Notes: generated by a model from the letters alone, not told the origin. A DNA stretch of 64,000 nucleotides from Lineus longissimus (GCF_910592395.1 NC_088318.1:7750349-7814348), one strand, 5' to 3'. Shown: positions 20,833-33,303, counted from the stretch's first letter. Made by a program: numbers and translations.

Positions 20833-21909
20833 CACTCATGGTCAAAAGTAAATGGACACCAGTTTTTCTTGAATTTCTCAAAAACTAGGCTAAGCAGAAA
20901 CATTCACCTAACACCGATTGTAGCAAATGATCTTGGCTATTGAATAATGCTAAAATTTTAAAAATCTGTTTAGTTTTGCCTTTGATAGGAGAAATTTGGT
21001 AAATGTCTCTTTTTCACTACTTCTTTATTAGCAGGAATTCCCCAATAAAAATTACATCCTCATGTTCGACTCATGAAGGCCTTTCATAATATATCCAGTT
21101 TTGGAAATAATTCAAACTAGAAATGTGGTTTTTGGCCACTTTTACGGTAATGATTTGGATCATGCTTGACACATCTACGACATGGTCCCTCCTTGTCTAT
21201 TGAACAGACATTTTGAGTGAATGAGTGGGCATTGTGTTTTTCATGGCAGGGTGGTCAACAGACGTTTTACAAAAGGTGGACATTATTATCTAAATTTGAA
21301 TATTGACAGGCCTATTCAATTATTATTGTGGTGGGTTGTTGATCAATTTTAATGCTTTTAAGAAGGGATTCCCAGATTAGTAATCTGACCAGTTAACTAA
21401 AATGACAACCATGTAACGCAATTGGTAATAGACTTGACCATAATCGTTGGGCCTGTGCCTAGTCATTGTGAAACAGACAGATCACAATACAAGACAATTG
21501 GCATTCATTCACAACCACTTCACTTCATTTGGAATTGACAATGGTTAATAATGGGACTATGTCAAAGGTGTCTCCAGTGGGGTAAAACTCATTACCGTAA
21601 AAGTGGTCAAAAACCACATTTCTAGTTTGAATTATTTCAAAAACTGGATATATTATGAAAGGCCTTCATAAGTCGAACATGAGGATGTAATTTTTATTGG
21701 TGAATTCCTGCTAATAAAGAAGTAGTGAAAAAGAGACATTTACCAAATTTCTCCTATCAAAGGCAAAACTAAACAGATTTTTAAAATTTTAGCATTATTG
21801 AATAGCCAAGATCATTTGCTACAATCGGTGTTAGGTGAATGTTTCTGCTTAGCCTAGTTTTTGAGAAATTCAAGAAAAACTGGTGTCCATTTACTTTTGA
21901 CCATGAGTG
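20833..21909. mobile_element. Foldback Tc1-like MITE with 321-bp inverted repeats
   Basis: Two nearly perfect 321-bp inverted arms (20833-21153 and 21589-21909) flank a 435-bp centre with no coding frame. The element is bounded by TA on both sides (20831-20832 and 21910-21911). The outer sequence CACTCATGGTCAAAAG, followed by GGACACCAGTTTTTCTTGAA, resembles the tips of the Tc1-type element at 14085-17259. It is therefore probably a non-autonomous derivative moved by a related transposase. Confidence 0.92.
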
Positions 21910-21911
21910 TA

Positions 21912-22571
21912 CAACCACTGCATGCACGTAGTTTAGCACTAGGCCAATATGGCCGACTGTAACTGAATGGCCGAGACAAATGTGTAAGTTCCAAGTTCTA
22001 CCTTACACACTCCGGGGACGACTCGGGGTCCACATAAACATGTAAATACACTATTGGTGGGTAAAAATCCGACGTTAAGAATGTTCCACTGAATTCCTTT
22101 ACTAATAAAAATGAACTTTTCTTACGAGCACTTCACCAGCACGACTTTACAAGATTCACAAGCGCCACCTACAATATATTTCTAGCTAGCTATGTATCAT
22201 TGTATGTAGTGCAGCGAACCTTTGGATCGGTGGCCGGCGCGAACAATTCATCTGGCGAACCTTCCCAGGATCGTGTGGCCGCCTGGACACTTTTATTAAG
22301 TTAAATTGTGACGATTTATTAGGACAGACTTTTCGGCTCTTTTGAGCAGGGCTGAGCTGAGGTACACCGTGCTGCGAACTGTGTATACTGTAGTGTACAG
22401 CATGTATATAGTGCTAAACGTTGTGCATATACCCCGGTATATCGTGTGTGTAGACGGCGCAGAGCATGAGACTGCGAGAATAGGGACCGGCCCAGTGTGG
22501 TGTTGTGTGTGAATTCGGATCTTAAAGACATAGTCCGTTCGTTACGTACTTCTTCTAATAATGTGATGTAA
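21912..22571. other. No recognised gene
   Basis: This may hold the 5' leader of the LINE, but no boundary is visible. I see no convincing protein or RNA gene. Confidence 0.5.
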
Positions 22572-22871
22572 GTGCTAGTTTTCGGGCACAGTTTTGTTGC
22601 AAGGTGGCGTAAGTTTCTGTTGCGTCAACAACCCGTTGCCTGGTATTTGCACCCGGTCCATAGAGATTTTTCTGACATTTTGGGACTTCCCCATGAAGTT
22701 GTGAAAGTTGTTGGGGAAGGCGGCTTAAAGATAGACAGTAAGGGTGTGCGGTTGATGAGAACCACTGTTAGGCAGGTAAAACCCGACCTAATCGTTGTAG
22801 AGTTGGGAACTAATGACTTGGCGGAAATGGACTGCGACAGCTTGCAAATGTGTGGACTTTTAGTGCTGTAG
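22572..22871 (+). pseudogene. SGNH hydrolase-like fragment
   Basis: This is an open frame of about 99 codons with MLVFGHSFVARW (block I of the SGNH/GDSL hydrolase fold, with the nucleophile Ser in GHS). A Gly-rich loop follows (VVGEGGLKI), then PDLIVVELGTNDLAEMD (block III, with the Asn of GTND). The C-terminal Asp-His block is absent because the frame ends just before the TIR element at 22893. Such domains occur in ORF1 proteins or accessory parts of some retroelements, as well as in host esterases. The fragment probably belongs to a retroelement. Confidence 0.55.
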
Positions 22872-22892
22872 TACCACCTGTCCTTTATCAAT

Positions 22893-23951
22893 GGTAGTTG
22901 ATAAAGCTTGGAATCAGTGAAACCATGTAATCAGTGATAAACCTTGGAATAGTCAGTACTAAACCGTGGAATCACTGTGCAAGTACCGCGTGAAATCGGG
23001 CGCGTTCCTTCCACGATTTATACCCTCCCAACTGCCAATCTCGTCCCAGCTGACTTCATTGATAGCAATTTGCCAGTAGTTCCAGAATCAACCATTTTGT
23101 GGATGATGACGTCATCATTGAATGCATTGGAAACGTGTTGTTGTCGTTATAAAATAAACTTATATTCATGACGGGCCGCCATTTGCATATATCTAATTAT
23201 TGCTCTTCGATGAAAGCAAAAGTAAGCTTTTGTGATTGTATTGTATTCCATATACTAAAATAAAACGTTTTTATTAGAAGAATCATTTGTATATACAATG
23301 CTCTGATAAAGCTCAGTAGATATGACAAACATGCACACGGGAATCACTAAAAAATGAGTCCGCTTGGAACTGGTTACATCACGAAAATATCTCTACATCC
23401 CTCGATGTGTACATGAATATGTACGAAATCGCTCACAGCGAAGGAATTTATTCACATTTTTCATCTCCAAACCCGGCTAAAACCTTCGGTAATAAACCTT
23501 CATCTACGTTTCTACGGATAAGTGCCAGCCGGTACTGCATGATGTAGTCAATCTTCTCTGTATCACCCTGTATGGTCACACCGCTCCATAGTTCAAATAG
23601 GCCACGTGTGGTGACGTAGTAAGCGGAGCGCTGATTGGTCCATATTATGGGTGTGTGGTGGGCGTGTCGTGACGTGCATGCCTATATTTGGGAGATCAGT
23701 AATGTACAATGGAGGCAAGGTATGACTGGGTTATTCTAAAATATGTATAGATTATTGAATCGGATATGCGACTGATTTCTAAACTACCGTCAAATTCCGA
23801 TCTGATCATGTAAAAATAAGCTCCAAATATTGATTCGTAACCACCTTAGGTTCAAATGGCATTATTTCATGTTTTTATGCATTTTTAGGACTGATTCCAA
23901 GGTTTCTCACTGGTTTCAAGGTTTCACTGGTTCCAAGCTTTATCACCTACC
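22893..23951. mobile_element. Non-autonomous TIR element, about 1.06 kb
   Basis: The ends are inverted relatives: GGTAGTTGATAAAGCTTGG on the left and, reverse-complemented on the right, GGTAGGTGATAAAGCTTGG. Similarity extends over about 70 bp, including GTGAAACC and AAACCTTGGAAT. The centre is A/T-rich without a gene. It contains a 16-bp perfect palindrome (23103-23118). I cannot define a clear target duplication. Confidence 0.65.
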
Positions 23952-25422
23952 CAAATCAATAGGCTTGTGCTTATTGACTTTCTGCACAATAGACTGAATT
24001 TCATGATTTGGTTGTTCATAAACGGGGAATTGTTTCACAACAAGTGACAACGCGGCCAATATGAGACGAAATTCAGTCACGATCATCAAGTTTTTCCTCG
24101 TGGCGATACTTGTCATCAGGGTTGGACCTCTCATGATGAAAATGATGCCAAGTAATGGAGACAGGGGCCGAGGACCATTCGGAACTGAGGACTTCTTACC
24201 ACGGCCTCCCAGAGAGGTGCAGCCTCCAGCAGCTGTGGGTACTTTGCACCGCATCGACTGGCACAATTATACCGAAATTGCTCTCCTGCAGAAAAGAACA
24301 GAGGGGTTCTCTGGATTGCTACTGGGTGCCAGCTGGAGGAGACGGAATGGTCACTGGTGTGCAGCCTAGTTGTATAGTTCTTGGAACTTGTGTGTTTCTG
24401 GTGACATGTATGGTACATGTAACGGGTGAAATAATTGATACTAGTATCTTTCGGTAAAATATACCAGTACTTTTCTGACTTAACTTTATATTGCTTGTGC
24501 CCGTTCACATGTTTCATGCCACTACATTCTGCGTTTCAATTGATACAAGTTACCATACCGCGTTGTATTTCTTTAGGAGCCTCAGTTACACTCTCACACT
24601 GCTTGATACTTAATTTAGAATTGGGTATAATACTTCCATCCCTTCCACTGTTTGGAAAGGTTAAATGTAGTAAACATACTTTTTAACAGAAATGATAGTA
24701 AAAGGTAGTGTATGTGTAATGATTTATGAAGGCACGCTTGACTACTTTGTGAGATTTGCAGCACCGATGCACATACAAGGTATATTTGTATTAATGCTGT
24801 TTGTACCAGAAAATGTATCATGATTGAGTCCGTTGAACCAGCCCATTTTCAAGGTATACTTTTGATCACCACTAGAAATATGCGTCACTATCTGTGTGTT
24901 TGTGATTTGAGCTTAGAGGACCACTGTATAACCACTCAGATACCTCATTAGCCCCCCCCCCCCCCGTCAAGGACTTCCCTACCGTGGGCCCCCGCTCATG
25001 CATTGAGACATTGGAATTATGTGTAATTAGTCTCCGCCATCGGCTGAGACTTTTGTATTAGGGTATTATTCTCCTCAAGAAATTATTCCAGCAAACTCTC
25101 GTCCCCAGGTGAAAGCTTCATATGTACATGAGCACGGCAATGCATTGCAAAACATCGATAAAACGAGGGTGTCCATGAACTAAGAAGTCAATCTGGGTAA
25201 CAGCCGCGAAAGTGCTATGGGCATGCATAGCGCAATACATGTAAATTTTTAACCAATAAACCTCGCCACACCGGCACGATGACTGGTGCCCCGCGTTATG
25301 TGTATTACATATTGGCTGCACATATGGAGCAACGTAACGGATAAAGACCAGGGACTAGTCTACACCATCGAAGCATTTTACTATAAAACCTAATATTTGG
25401 AGTTTATGGGCTATGAAATAAG
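23952..25422. other. No supported gene
   Basis: The longest frames here (for example 24061-24369 plus and 24131-24517 minus) overlap and show no domain I recognise. There is a C homopolymer at about 24954-24965. Nothing else is supported. Confidence 0.5.
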
Positions 25423-27166
25423 AAACAAGAGGCCCAAGGGCCTGGCGCTCAGCTGAGTTAATATCATTAATATCTTCCCGGTGTTTAGTTCATTATGCAT
25501 GAAAATGGCATGCTCCATGGTATTTGATATCCTTTTGCGTTCACTACGGTACCAATGTTTTTGGTTGACATAATTATGCCACTGTTCATTCCTCAATCCT
25601 GACCATAATTCGGGTGAAATCATCGTATGAAAATATTTACCGAAACATGAAGTTTATGCCATGAATGAGGATACTCATTGTCATAGCCTCGTTTACAAGT
25701 ACGAAGTATTTTCCCGCGAATATTCAAAACTGCTTGGCTCCTTGCCAGTTAAATAACATGTGACTATACACAAAATAGAAAACTTTGATGGAAATTGTAA
25801 ATCATTTTTTTATCTATCAGGGGAAACAAGCTGAAGATGATCAAATAAATCATTCATGAGAAATCGTTTTGTTGCTGAAGCTTGCATGACGAAGTTAATG
25901 CTAAACCTTTTCTTGTGCTCTACTGCGCCACCGTAGTTTTCTATTTAGACCAGCGATGACGTCATTTCTGGTGATTCCCTACGTTGTCCAATGAGCGCTT
26001 TTTAAAATGTGCCATTTGGTATTGTACAGTGTGCAATGTATTTTTTCAGCGCTGCCAGTTGCCGAACAGAATGCCGTAGCTCCCTCAATTTCCAATCAAT
26101 TTTTATGGGAGTGACATTATTGTATTGCTTAGAATGTCTACTTTTTACTCATGAAAGAATCGTAGAACTAAAACTTAATAGGCGAACAGAATCATGCCGA
26201 TTCACTGCACATACTGTGGGAATTCTCCACTTCAAAATACATCGGCGATGTCATCGCGAACACAGCATGCACTTCCGATATCGTTTTCACAGAAATGTGG
26301 CCAAATTTTCAAGAGCTAATTTCTGAAAGTAGTCCCTAAAGACCTTATGACTACCACTGAAACGAACTAGTGATAATATCGCTACCAGACTCCTTTTTAA
26401 GCAGAAAATTGGGTACTTGAGTGTCATTGAGCTCCAAGATTATTGCACATGGCGTAAACAACATGCCGCCATTTTGTCTCCGCTTCGGTATTTCGTACGC
26501 CGCTTACAATGCACCTTCTCAATTAAAACCAACATAATAAGGCTTTACATCGTTGATTGAATAGGAACACCACACAAAACACAATAAAGTGGGGGTACAA
26601 TCGATTACGAAGCTGAAGTGAACAGTGATTTATTCCTGGAGCTACTGCTTTTGTTGTGTAGCTGCCATGTTTTGAGAACTGGCAAATAGGAGACTTCATT
26701 GATGGCTGACGTCATCGGGCGGGAATTTGAATCGGCAGAAATAATTAAAAGGCAGGTAGCGCCCTCTCCTGTTAAAATTTTGAACTTTCTCTCAATAAAA
26801 TAGATTTTCAAGAATTTTATCTCAATATTAGAGCATATTTCGACTAATTCTGCTGCTCCTAGGCCGATATAGGCCAGTTTCCTTCATGCACTCTCGCTCG
26901 CAGGAAGTAGGTCGAATGGCGACAAATTTTGTTTTGAAAGTAGAGTTTGACCAGAAGTATCCAGAAATGCAAAATTGAAGTCTCTAGGTCTTACGGTTAC
27001 AAAATGTGCACCATGGGTTTAACGGATGGACGGACGGATGGATGGATGGATGGATGGATGGATGGATGGATGGATGGATGGATGGATGGATGGATGGATG
27101 GACAGACGGACGCCACTGAACAACTTATTTGACAAGCTCGGCTGACTTAGTCAGCTGAGCTAAAAA
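25423..27166 (+). mobile_element. Hairpin-ended microsatellite element (family C)
   Basis: The left end (AACAAGAGGCCCAAGGGCCT, with CTCAGCTGAG downstream) and the right end share an inverted CAGCTGAG motif. The right end has a 12-bp hairpin (27135-27146 and 27150-27161, loop TTA, one mismatch) followed directly by AAAAA. A GGAT/GGAC microsatellite (27023-27110) lies just inside. No transposase is present. The layout of microsatellite plus subterminal hairpin plus A5 is shared by the elements at 27656-30695, 51762-52871, 53289-55181 and 56357-56851. It recalls the pearl/HINE (Helentron-derived) elements of molluscs. Confidence 0.6.
27023..27110 (+). repeat. GGAT microsatellite
   Basis: This is a run of GGAT/GATG repeats with GGAC variants at both ends, just before the terminal hairpin of family C. 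Confidence 0.95.
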
Positions 27167-27655
27167 CGGCAGTGAATTAAAGCAGCTGAGTTTCAAGAAT
27201 GTGTTCTTCCCTTCTGGACACTTTATGTTGCCTTGATCAGTCGTATTTCGCACATAAACCATCGCTTCGCTGAAGTGAAAGTGCGATGTTTTTGTTTTGT
27301 TTTTGTCAACATGCATGGCTGTGTGCATATGAGGCGGAGACTCCAGAGTCTGCAAAGACTCAACTGACAATTCTAGTTTCTTTTACTGTTAAATAGTCAC
27401 ACTGACTGTTGAATGTTTGTTTATTTGAGATCAGAGTTAATAAATGAACATGAACTTGAACAATCAATTTAAATTTCGTCACTGTGCATGCCTGGTGCAC
27501 AGCTAGCTCTTGCTTTCCCATATTGACACTAGAGGCGCTGATTTAGTTTCTCATCCTGAGATTAAAAGTTTTTCACTCCTTCGTCGTATATTTAGGGCCT
27601 GCCTACCTGCTATTGGTTTACCTCTCAATTTTCGTTTGTGAGAATGAGTAAAATG
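27167..27655. other. No recognised gene
   Basis: Unique-looking non-coding sequence lies between two tandem-core elements. Confidence 0.5.
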
Positions 27656-28458
27656 AAATGGCCAGGGGCCATTGTGCTCACCGTATAGATATTTGGTGCT
27701 TTGGAATTCATCCAGGTTAAGAAACATTGTACATGTATAGTATATAGGTCAAACCAAAGTCGGTATGACATGTGATGTATCGTTGCTTGGAGTAAGTACC
27801 ATAAGAATATCATCAAAAACAAGTCACTAATAAACGAGATATTGCACTTTTTACCTATTTTAGTTTTAGCCTCCTGGTGGCCAAGTTGAGTACCTGATCA
27901 GATCGAAATTCGCTGTCCGAGGTAACATGACGTAGGGAGTCATGTGTACCAAATTTCAAGTTCATAGCTTTAGTGGTTAAGAAACGTGCCATAAACGACC
28001 AATTTACGCCATTAGACCTCTGTGACCTTGAAAAGCAGGTCAAATCAAAAACTCATATAATATGTGATGTATCCTTGCTAGGAGAACCTACCATAAAAAT
28101 GTTATTGAAAACGAATCACTAATAAGCGAGATATCACACTTCCTAGGTTTTCACTTTTGGCCCCCTGGTGGCCAAGTCGAGAATCAGACCGGACTGAAAT
28201 CAGGGTCAGAGGTCAGCTGACCTAGGGGGTCCTTTGTACAAAGTCTCAAGTTCATAGCCTTAGGGGTTAACAAACGTTCCACAGTTACGCTCAAATGGCC
28301 AATTTACGCTATTTGACCTCTGTGACCTTGACAAGTACGTCAAATCAAAAACCCGTATCATATGTGATGTATCCTTGCTAGGAGTATCTACCATAAAATT
28401 TTTACCAAAAGCTAATCAGTAACAAGATAGCCACCCAATGATATGGCACCAAATAAAT

Positions 28459-29570
28459 AAATGAAATGGCCAGGGCCATTGTGCTCACCTCATGTGGAGG
28501 AAAGATGGATAAAGAGCATGGTATTGTGTCATGTAGTGTTAGGTTTGATGTAGGTCCAAGCAATTACAATTTCCCCAAAATGGCCAATTTACAGTATATT
28601 CGACCTCTGTGACCTTGAAAAGTAGGTCAAATCAAAGAAGACCCGGGTGACACATTGAATGGTTGTTAGAATTAGATGTACCTATGATATAAAATTGGTG
28701 CCAATCGGGCAAGTCATTATTAGGAATAATGGCATTTTGAAGAATTTAGGATTTGGCCCCCTCCCTGGAGGCCAAACGGCAAATCAGATCGCACCAAACT
28801 TCGGTACCTGAGATCACCTGACCAAGGGGTACACGTGTACTTAATTTGTGATCAATAGTCATTGCAGTTAAGAAACGTGCCATAGTTACGGCCTGACGGC
28901 GAATTTACGCTATTTGACCTCTGTGACCTTGACAAGAAGGTCAAATTAAAAACCTGTGTGACATATACTGTATGGTGGTTAGATGTACCCATGATATCAA
29001 ATTGGTGGCAATCCGGCAAGAAGTTAAGGAATAATCACATTTTTAAGGTTTTCGGATTTTGCCCCCTGGTGGTCAAGTGGTGAATCATATTGGACCAAAC
29101 TTCGGTCCCTGAGATCACCTGACTAAGGGGTAAATGGTCATTGCAGTTTAGAAACGTGCCATCGTTACATCCTAACGGCCAATTTACACCATTTGACCTC
29201 TGTGACCTTGAAAAGGAGGTCAAATCAAAAACCCTGAGGATATATGATGCACCTTTGCTAGAAGTACCTACCATATTTTTTTTCAAAATTTCCCGACTAC
29301 TATTAAGGGAGATATTGCATATTTTCACTTTTAACGTTTGGCCCCCTGGTGGCCAAACCATGAAACTAATCGGACCGAAACTTGTTCTCCAAGGTGTCAT
29401 TACATAAGGGTACATGTGTACCAAGTTTCAACTCAATAGCTCTAACAGTTACGAAACGTGCCCTGCTAACGGACGACGGACGACGACGGACGACGACGAC
29501 GACGACGACGACGGACGACGGACGCCACGGTATGGGATAAGCTCACCTCTGCTAAGAGGTGAGCTAAAAA
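28459..29570 (+). mobile_element. Tandem-core element (family B), nested
   Basis: This 1.1-kb element begins at or near ATGAAATGGCCAGGGCCATT. It ends with the hairpin GCTCACCTCT-GCTA-AGAGGTGAGC, then TAAAAA (hairpin about 29541-29564). A (CGA)n/CGG microsatellite sits just inside (29468-29524). A close copy lies inverted at 51762-52871. Comparison with 54640-54795 shows the same flanking sequence without the insert, which places the ends. It is non-coding. Confidence 0.8.
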
Positions 29571-29629
29571 TCAAGAAAATGTAAGATACAAGTCAGAAAA
29601 GACAAAAGGGAAAAGATAAAAATTAATAA

Positions 29630-29735
29630 AATAAAAAATATATTTTTGGCCGTCCCTGACCGGGGTTTGAACTCACGACCTTTGGATTGCCACAACACGA
29701 AAAACACAAAACATGCAATTTCGGCCATATCTGTG
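29630..29735 (-). repeat. SINE-like fragment with tRNA T-arm/B box
   Basis: The reverse complement contains CCAAAGGTCGTGAGTTCAAA, then CCCCGG, which matches the tRNA anticodon-stem to T-arm region with a pol III B box (GAGTTCAAACC). No A box is visible. The same piece is at about 54640-54775 on the plus strand. It is probably a SINE remnant carried inside the family A element. Confidence 0.55.
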
Positions 29736-30695
29736 TCTGCGTTGTGACCTCTGTGACCTTGACAAGTAGGTCAAATTAAAAACCCATATGATATATGATG
29801 TATCCTTGCTATGAGTACCTACCACAAAAGTTTTATCGAAAACAAGTCATCAAGCGAGATATCACACTTTTTAGATATCCACATTCGACCCCCTGGTGGC
29901 CAAATTGAGAATCAGATCGGACCGATATTCAGCACAAGAGGTTATCTGATATAGGGGGTTATATGTACCAAGTTTCAAGTTCATAGCTGTGGCGGTTGAG
30001 AAACGTGCCATAGTTACACTGAAACAGCCAATTTATGCCATTTGACCTCTGCAACCTTGAAAAGTAGATCAAATTAAAAACCCGTACGATATATGATGTA
30101 TCCTTGCTATGAGTACCCACCACGAAAGTTTTATTGAAAACAAGTTATTGATAAGCGAATTATCACACTTTTTAGGTATCCACATTCGGCCCCCTGGTGG
30201 CCAAGTTGAGAATCAGATCAGACTGAAATTCAGCACCAAAGGTTATCTGGTATAGGGGGTTATATGTACTAACTTTCAAGTTCATAGCTGTGGAGGTTGA
30301 AAAACGTGCCATAGTTACACTGAAACAGCCAATTTACGCCATTTGACCTCTGTGACCTTGAAAAGTAGGTCAAATTAAAAACCCGTATGATATATGATGT
30401 ATCCTTGCTATGAGTACCTACCACAAAAATTTCATTTAAAACAAGTCATTAATAAGCGAGATATCACACTTTTTAGATATTTACATTCGGCCCCCTGGTG
30501 GCCAAATTAAGAATCAGATCGGACCGAAATTTAGTGTCACAGGTCATCTGACCAAGGGAGTCCTGTGTACAAAGTTACAAGTTCATAGGCTTAGCGGTTA
30601 AGCAACGTGCCACTGTTTTTGAAACAGGATACGACGACGACGACGGACGACGGACACTGCGGTATTGTATAGACTCCCCTACGGTGGGCCAAAAA

Positions 30696-31058
30696 GCATA
30701 CGCTGGTTTATTCGTCGTTGACATGGGCACTGCCGGTCCATCGAACGAAAAGTTTAGAAACCTAGTGGATCCCAGCGGGGCCCAAACGCACCCCCCCCCC
30801 CCCCATGTCATGTAAGAACAAACCAGCAATAGGTCTAGGCCTACTATAAAGTCCTAATTGATCAGAATTTCAGTCGGCCTACTGCTCGCCCCGTCATGTT
30901 GTAGGCCGATAGTCAGAATTGATCGACTGGCGGGTGATCGGGCGGATGGGGAACAATGACATTGATGTACCTTTGGTAATTTCTCTTTGCCAGCCACCAA
31001 CGAGATCCCCCCCCCCGCATTGGCCGACAGCCTCGACTGGTGGTGGAGTTTGACCTAA
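30696..31058. other. No recognised gene
   Basis: A short stretch between the tandem-core element and the Penelope element, with two C homopolymers (about 30790-30804 and 31009-31016). No coding frame is supported. Confidence 0.5.
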
Positions 31059-32942
31059 CGACTTAACTTAAGATTAACCCTTACTCGAATTACCAAGGAA
31101 GCCCTCCGCCAATTAGCTGACATCCGTTTCTATTGGAAACAGGACACTAACCTCACTGAGCGCCACCAATCGGAGGTCTCACTGCTTGTCAATAACCTCC
31201 ATATCTGGAAGGAAATTAGCAAGAAATGCAAGGACTATCTCATTCAGAGAAAACCTCGCACACCACAATTCTACCTCTTACCCAAGATACACAAGGGAGT
31301 CCTCCCACCTCCGGGACGACCCATTATGTCAGCAAATGGATGCCCCACAGAACGAATATCTTCGTTTGTAGACAGCTTCCTGCAACCACTGGTCAAAACA
31401 ACGAGATCCTTCATCAAGGATACAACACACTTTTTACGGGTATTACGCGACATAGGCCAACTCCCTGACGACGCACTACTGGTGACCCTGGACGTCACCT
31501 CCCTGTACACCAACATCCCACATTTAGAAGGGAAAACGGCTGTGGAACGCATTTTAGCACCCCACCGCGACACCAATACAATACCCACCAACTTCTCACT
31601 TGTCCTGCTCCTGGATGCAGTCCTCACTATGAACAACTTTGAGTTCAATGGGGAAAACTACCTCCAGACCGGAGGTGTTGCCATGGGTACCAAAGTCGCC
31701 CCCTACCTAGCCAACATCTTCATGGCACATTTCGAGGAGACGCACGTCTACACATACCACCTACAACCCCTCACCTGGGTTAGGTTCATCGATGATGTGT
31801 TCCAAATATGGACACACGGCCGCAGGGAATTGGATCTCTTTATCCAACATCTCAATGATTGCCACCCGACGATCAAATTCACGGCGGAAATCTCCAGCCA
31901 GTCTGTGAATTTTCTAGACACAGTAGTCAGCATCAATGAAGACCGTAATATCATTACGTCCCTATACTGCAAACCTACTGACGCGCACAACTACCTGCTG
32001 TTCTCCTCAGCACACCCGAGACATTGCCTCAAAAGCACACCCTACAGTCAATTTCTCAGGATCCGCCGGATCTGTAGCCTGGACACAGATTTTGAGGAAA
32101 ATGCCGTCATGATCGGCCGCCACTTCATGCGACGTGGCTACCCTGCACCACTTGTAGAGACAGCCCTCATCCGGGCCTACCGCACCTCTAGATCTGATCT
32201 CCTCAGAGATGAGGCCCCACTGGACACGGACGATCAACCAGGGACGACTGAGGACAATTTCTTCCTTATATCGACCTTTATCCCGGGTTTCCAAGCATTA
32301 TAGCGCATTGTTAGCCACAACTGGCCCGTGCTCCTGAAATCCATTGCAACGCGTCAGCTACATGACTCTCGCATCACATTTGGCCACAGAAAACCTCCCA
32401 ATCTCCGGGATCTTCTGGTCAGAGCCAAATTCACCGACACCGCAACACAATCAAGGGGACCTACAATCCCCACTGCCGGCTCAACCCGTTTGCCTCCGGG
32501 TTCCCGCAACGCGTGCCCAAGAGCCAACACCTCTTGTCGTTACTGCCCTAAACTCAACCTGACAGGAAGGATCGGCAGCACAACTACCACGCGCTCATAC
32601 ACGGCCATGAAGCACATCACATGCAAAAGCAGTAACCTCATTTACTGCATCACATGCAAAAGATGCAACCAACAATACGTTGGTCAAACCAAGCTCCGCC
32701 TCATGGACAGATTTGTAAAACACTTTTACAATATCTCCAAGGGCAACAAAGATGACACCATCGGCCGGCACTTCACCAGCCATAACCACGCAGGCATTGA
32801 TGATGTGTCCATATCAATCCTGTCCTTCATCCACGCCCACCCAGAATCGCCCCAAAGTGCTGTACTCAGGGACACCATCGAAATCAGATGGATCCATAGA
32901 TTGCGCACTGTAGCTCCGCTGGGACTCAATGTCCTAGACTAG
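31059..32942 (+). pseudogene. Penelope RT and GIY-YIG endonuclease
   Basis: One frame runs from 31059 to the stop at 32942, interrupted only by a TAG at 32301-32303. The RT has RTPQFYLLPKIHK, LVTLDVTSLYTNIPH (first catalytic Asp), GVAMGTKVAPYLANIFM and the catalytic box RFIDDVF, all conserved in the Penelope family. The downstream half has a Cys-rich segment (CRYCPKL, CITCKRCNQQYVGQT), where IYCITC and YVGQT are the GIY-YIG-like signature. The Arg of the RLMDR helix and the ending RTVAPLGLN are also typical. The TAG lies in the linker between RT and endonuclease and looks like a nonsense mutation. The protein would prime reverse transcription at nicked DNA. Confidence 0.9.
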
Positions 32943-33303
32943 TATGTACTGTACACATACATTGCCACGTCTTTTAACAACTTTTCCCTATGTGTACTCT
33001 ACAGGGTTCCCCCAGTCTTACTCCAAAGACAGGGGCAGCATTACTTAAACCGTATCCCGACACACTCCATGTCACATCCTATCCACTCAGGACAGGCTAT
33101 CCGTCAAGCTATTGACCCCTGGAACTAATATCGGGACCATTCCGGTCCCAGACTGTCCGACGTGTAAAATACCTACAGGTCAACTGGATATGCGGCCTTT
33201 TACTCCCCACAGCCGCACATCTAGGATAGGAACATTTTTCTATCAACAGTCCACGGCCCGCCTCTGCAGGGCCAACCCATCTTGATCAATATCGCCTTTA
33301 TAA

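Larger units (their letters stand above)
27656..30695 (+). mobile_element. Tandem-core element (family A) with nested copy of family B
   Basis: This starts near AAATGGCCAGGGGCCATTGT, with GTGCTCACC downstream, and ends ACTCCCCTACGGTGGGCC followed by AAAAA (30691-30695). The core is built of imperfect units of about 300 bp. Each unit has GACCTCTGTGACCTTG, a GGCCCCCTGGTGGCC motif and ACGTGCCA. An ACG-type microsatellite precedes the end (30632-30656). Its partner at 53289-55181 is the same family in the opposite orientation. After the nested element at 28459-29570 is removed, the two copies have similar lengths (about 1.93 and 1.89 kb). It has no coding capacity. Confidence 0.75.

Noticed and set aside
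24061-24517. Overlapping frames on both strands (for example one beginning MRRNSVTIIKFFLVAILVI)
   Set aside because: The hydrophobic start looks like a signal peptide, but the frame is short, has no family motif and overlaps equal frames on the other strand. Not supported as a gene.
29655-29695. A tRNA gene
   Set aside because: Only a T-arm/B-box-like part is present. There is no A box or full cloverleaf, so it is called a SINE-like fragment.
27870-30500. Regularly spaced repeats resembling a CRISPR array
   Set aside because: The unit is about 300 bp, the spacers are themselves repeated, there are no cas genes and the genome is eukaryotic. It is a tandem-core mobile element.
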